64,000 bases of DNA. Source: Flavobacterium sp. SUN052 (lineage in GTDB: Bacteria > Bacteroidota > Bacteroidia > Flavobacteriales > Flavobacteriaceae). This document shows positions 61,292-64,000 of this stretch, in pieces. The notes below the pieces were generated by a model that was given only the letters and a program-made list of their open reading frames with translations, was not told where the DNA came from and did not search any database. Position 1 is the first letter of the stretch; each line of letters begins with the position of its first letter. The position numbers were made by a program, and so were the translations under genes. The stretch covers positions 1,178,001 through 1,242,000 of the forward strand of contig NZ_JAPQNS010000001.1 of assembly GCF_028867935.1 (NCBI RefSeq), in the 5' to 3' direction.

Positions 61292-63253
61292 ATGAAACGC
61301 GCCGGTTACCTCTGGTTTTTGCTAATGCTCACCTTTACAGTGAGTGCGCAACAGGCCCGGCAACGCTCTAAAGTCATCATCGTTCGCCCCGATGCTGCGG
61401 GTGAAATTCCGTTACGAGGCCATTTGTACCATTTTGCCGATTCATCCGGTCAGTTAAGTCTTAAACAGGTATTCGACCGCCAGCAAGCGGGCCAGTTTCA
61501 ACCCACCACCAGCCTGACCAACCGCCAGGATTTCGGCTACAATACCACGGCTGTTCACTGGCTTTATTTTGAACTTGAAGCCCCCAACGATGGCCCCCAG
61601 CAATCACGTTTAATGCTCGAAATCGAGTATGCTAACCTCGACGAACTACAGCTGACGGAAGTGGGAGATGGGCGGATTCTAACAGCAGGCCCAACCGGCG
61701 ACCGGTTTCTGTACAGTCAGCGGCCTTACCAGAACAATAATTACGTGTTCCCAATTCGGTTACGGTCCCGCTCCGGCGTACCAGCCGCCAGGGTGGGTTA
61801 TTTCCTTCGGGTAAAACAGCCTCACGCCGTGCTGTCGTTTTTTATTCGGCTCTGGAACCGTCCCGCTTTTGTGGCTTCTGACCGCACCGAATATTTCCTC
61901 TGGGGTATCTATGTGGGTATAATCTGCATTGTGCTGGTGCTGAACATGGTGATGCTGCTGGCCTTGCGCGACTGGATTTACTTGTGGTACAGCCTGTATC
62001 TGCACTTCATGACGATGCATCTGTTCTCCGACGCGGGTCTGGGATTTCAGTATCTGTGGCCCACCGCTCCGCGTCTGAACGAGTTTTTGCCGGTCTATCT
62101 CTACGTCTGGGCGGGCATGGTAGCCCAAACGACGTTTATGCAGTATTTTATTCATCAGAACCGGCATACCAGCCGGGTATACCGGTGGGTGAATGCCTTT
62201 AAAATCTTCGTGACGGCAGCTTTAGTGGGAGTCATAGGCGTGCAGTGGCTGAAAGTACCTGGCCGTGAAGAGTATATGTACCAGTTGGTGTCGGTGTCTA
62301 CGTCTTTATTTGTACCAGTGATAGCCGTGTTGACGATTATGAGTTTGGTGGAAGCGAGTCGGCGGGAGCGGAAAAAAGTGTCTGGCAAGCGAAACGGCGA
62401 AACAATGGTTCGCTTTTATAGCTATGCGCTAGCGGTACAGTTCACGGGCTACATGGTTGTGGCCATCATGAATTTTTGCCAGGCGCAGGGCTGGCCGCTC
62501 CCCTTCGATGTGGAAACCTACGTGGTGCTGGGGATAACGGTGATAGCTGATCTGGTATTTTTCACGTATGGGCTTACCTACCGCTATTCTCGGGCAAAAC
62601 AACACAATCAACAGCTGGAGCTTGACTTGCTAAACAGTCGGCAGGTGGCTCAACAACAGGTAATTGCGTCATTACAGGACGAAAGCCAACGGTTGGCTCA
62701 GGACCTGCACGACGACATTGGGCCACTACTGGCCACGGCCAAAGGGTATTTGTCGCGGTTGGCTCGCACCGACCAGGTTACTCCTTTGCAACAGGCGCAA
62801 ATACTCATCGACGAGGCTGCCGACGAACTCCGTACGCTATCGCATCAGCTGCTACCCAAACAACTGGACCAAACTAGCCTGGTCAATGCAATTGCCGAAG
62901 CCGCCCGGAAAGCAGGCATTCGGGGGGTGCCGGTCCAGTTTGTTAGCTTGGGAGTTGTAAGGCCATTGGGCTCCCAGCGAGAACAGTTGCTGTTCAGCCT
63001 AGCGATTCAACTGATCAGAAACGCCCAGAAACATCCTGACGCGACCGAAGTAATTGTTCAGTTGCTGTATCATGAAGAGCAACTGAACCTGTCGGTAGAA
63101 GATGATGGACAGCCCACCAACTGGGGCGAAACAGACGGGGCTAATCTTCGCGCTAAAGCAGACCTGCTCAAAGCTGATTTACTAATTGATGCCACGGAAT
63201 CGGGCAATTCGGTGATGGTAAGCTTGATGATACCCGACACCATACCGGCATGA
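61292..63253 (+). CDS. 7TMR-DISM sensor histidine kinase
   Basis: A 653-residue kinase. Signal (YLWFLLMLTFTVSAQ), then a 7TMR-DISM extracellular domain (residues about 35-185, RQDFGYNTTAVHWLYFELEA), seven membrane helices (about 200-410) and a cytoplasmic kinase part. The phosphoacceptor is H473 in RLAQDLHDDIGPLLATAKG, typical of HisKA_3 kinases that pair with NarL/LuxR-type regulators. The ATP-binding domain has IRNAQKHPDATE (N-box) and VEDDGQPT. The ATG at 61292 is preferred over TTG 61280. Its stop overlaps the start of the next sensor gene (ATGA). Confidence 0.88.
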   Translation: MKRAGYLWFLLMLTFTVSAQQARQRSKVIIVRPDAAGEIPLRGHLYHFADSSGQLSLKQVFDRQQAGQFQPTTSLTNRQDFGYNTTAVHWLYFELEAPNDGPQQSRLMLEIEYANLDELQLTEVGDGRILTAGPTGDRFLYSQRPYQNNNYVFPIRLRSRSGVPAARVGYFLRVKQPHAVLSFFIRLWNRPAFVASDRTEYFLWGIYVGIICIVLVLNMVMLLALRDWIYLWYSLYLHFMTMHLFSDAGLGFQYLWPTAPRLNEFLPVYLYVWAGMVAQTTFMQYFIHQNRHTSRVYRWVNAFKIFVTAALVGVIGVQWLKVPGREEYMYQLVSVSTSLFVPVIAVLTIMSLVEASRRERKKVSGKRNGETMVRFYSYALAVQFTGYMVVAIMNFCQAQGWPLPFDVETYVVLGITVIADLVFFTYGLTYRYSRAKQHNQQLELDLLNSRQVAQQQVIASLQDESQRLAQDLHDDIGPLLATAKGYLSRLARTDQVTPLQQAQILIDEAADELRTLSHQLLPKQLDQTSLVNAIAEAARKAGIRGVPVQFVSLGVVRPLGSQREQLLFSLAIQLIRNAQKHPDATEVIVQLLYHEEQLNLSVEDDGQPTNWGETDGANLRAKADLLKADLLIDATESGNSVMVSLMIPDTIPA

Positions 63254-64000
63254 CACGAAACTTGATTAGTTTATTTGGGATCGTGATAGCGCTCATGCTT
63301 GGACTGGCAACCTATCACCTAAACTCTGTAAACGCACTGCCCGAGCTACCGATTCCGTTTTCTCATTGGGAAGATACGGGCGGGGCGGCTACCGTTCAGG
63401 ACGCGGTTCGGACCGGTACATTTAAAAAAGCTCCCAAAGGCCGAATCAATTTTGGCTACACCGAATCGGTGCATTGGTTTCGGTTTCAGCTACCCGCCGA
63501 CAGCCTGCCTAAAGATCTCGCTTTTGAAATCCGTAACCATACCATCGATTATATTGAACTGTTCGAGGTGAAATCCGGTCAAATAACTTCCCTGGGTAAA
63601 ACAGGAAGTCGGTTGCCATTTGCCCAGCGCCCATCGCCGACCAAAACATTTGCGTATCTGCTGAGTGTTGAAGCCGGTCAACCAGTTGACTATTACCTCC
63701 GAATTGACAAGCGTTATGAGAATTTAGCCACCGAACTGACCCTTTGGCGTACCGATGATTTTGAAGATAAAGAACAGCGTGAATATTTTCTTTGGGGCTT
63801 TTTTACAGGCGTAGTGGGGTTGATTGTCCTCTTAGCAATCTTGTTTTTTATAGCCACCAGCGACCTCGTTTATGGCTTCTACGGGTTATTTATTCTGGCA
63901 CTGGCGCTCCGACAATTTGCCGATACGGGTCTTGGGTTTCAGTACCTGTGGCCGGGGCTACCGGCGATCAATCAGCCAGACCCCGTTATCCAGGCATTGT
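63250..64000 (+). CDS. Second 7TMR-DISM sensor protein (3' truncated)
   Basis: The ATG at 63250 overlaps the preceding TGA by 4 nt and the frame stays open to the window end (250 codons). It starts MTRNLISLFGIVIALMLGLA (signal or first helix), followed by a DISM-type domain (GRINFGYTESVHWFRFQLPA, FEIRNHTIDYIELFEV) and the first membrane helices (GFFTGVVGLIVLLAILFFIA, GLFILALALRQF). It repeats the layout of the previous kinase, including TGLGFQYLWPGLP, close to AGLGFQYLWPTAP there, so it is a tandem paralogue. Its output domain is beyond the window. Confidence 0.85.
   Translation, partial: MTRNLISLFGIVIALMLGLATYHLNSVNALPELPIPFSHWEDTGGAATVQDAVRTGTFKKAPKGRINFGYTESVHWFRFQLPADSLPKDLAFEIRNHTIDYIELFEVKSGQITSLGKTGSRLPFAQRPSPTKTFAYLLSVEAGQPVDYYLRIDKRYENLATELTLWRTDDFEDKEQREYFLWGFFTGVVGLIVLLAILFFIATSDLVYGFYGLFILALALRQFADTGLGFQYLWPGLPAINQPDPVIQAL

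Noticed and set aside
1..64000. CRISPR arrays, tRNA and rRNA genes, insertion sequences with transposase
   Set aside because: No regularly spaced direct repeats, no tRNA-like or rRNA-like stretch and no transposase-like ORF were recognised on either strand; short tRNA genes could still be missed by eye.

Overview
The window looks like a chromosomal segment of a Bacteroidota bacterium, most likely of the Cytophagales (Spirosoma-like). Four things suggest this: a SusC/SusD pair, stand-alone LytTR regulators, 7TMR-DISM sensors and large FtsX/MacB-type permeases; several promoters with the Bacteroidota -7 element TAnnTTTG; little sign of Shine-Dalgarno sequences; and moderate GC. No rRNA, tRNA, CRISPR array or intact transposase was seen. 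Assignments come from reading translated sequence, without database searches.

Layout. 0-24 kb is mostly core and housekeeping: a partial B12-type radical SAM protein, a DUF937-OmpA protein, xseB-xseA, pheS, two tandem LytTR regulators, an outer-membrane barrel, radA, a glycerate kinase, an alpha/beta hydrolase, a NuiA-like nuclease inhibitor, a DUF937 protein, menC, lpxK, a putative porin, a miaE-like hydroxylase, an F420-type oxidoreductase, a DJ-1/PfpI pseudogene with an internal deletion, an HxlR regulator, an AddB-like helicase-nuclease, a GNAT-like gene overlapping a 55-codon gene, and cobT. 24-29 kb holds small secreted or stress-type genes, an SdpR-SdpI pair, a hydrolase and a lytic transglycosylase.

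29-51 kb is a glycan-use region: a TonB-dependent receptor, a five-gene minus-strand operon (GH18, GH29 fucosidase, two alpha/beta hydrolases, GH20 hexosaminidase), a divergent ROK regulator, a cytochrome c/VCBS protein and a SusC-SusD pair. It is interrupted at 31.6-33.5 kb by a cassette-like island of small unknown genes, each followed by a homologous fold-back repeat. 51-64 kb holds an FtsX-type permease, then a minus-strand cluster (outer-membrane barrel, membrane protein, two paralogous Cys-rich secreted proteins, FMO, secreted protein, beta-lactamase-like lipoprotein), and finally two overlapping 7TMR-DISM sensor genes on the plus strand, the second cut by the window end.

Two patterns stand out. 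First, five minus-strand genes in 55.6-61.2 kb share a promoter module: an 18-bp palindrome (ATACAAAC-nn-GTTTGTAT type) exactly 23 nt upstream of a -7 box, a spacing that suggests an activator-controlled local regulon beside the sensor kinases. Second, long inverted repeats built from short low-complexity words (CAGTGAGCAGT, GGTAACTGAGGG, GATTTCGGATTTGGGAT types) repeatedly sit within about 10 nt of stop codons, and in two cases one arm forms the last codons of a gene.
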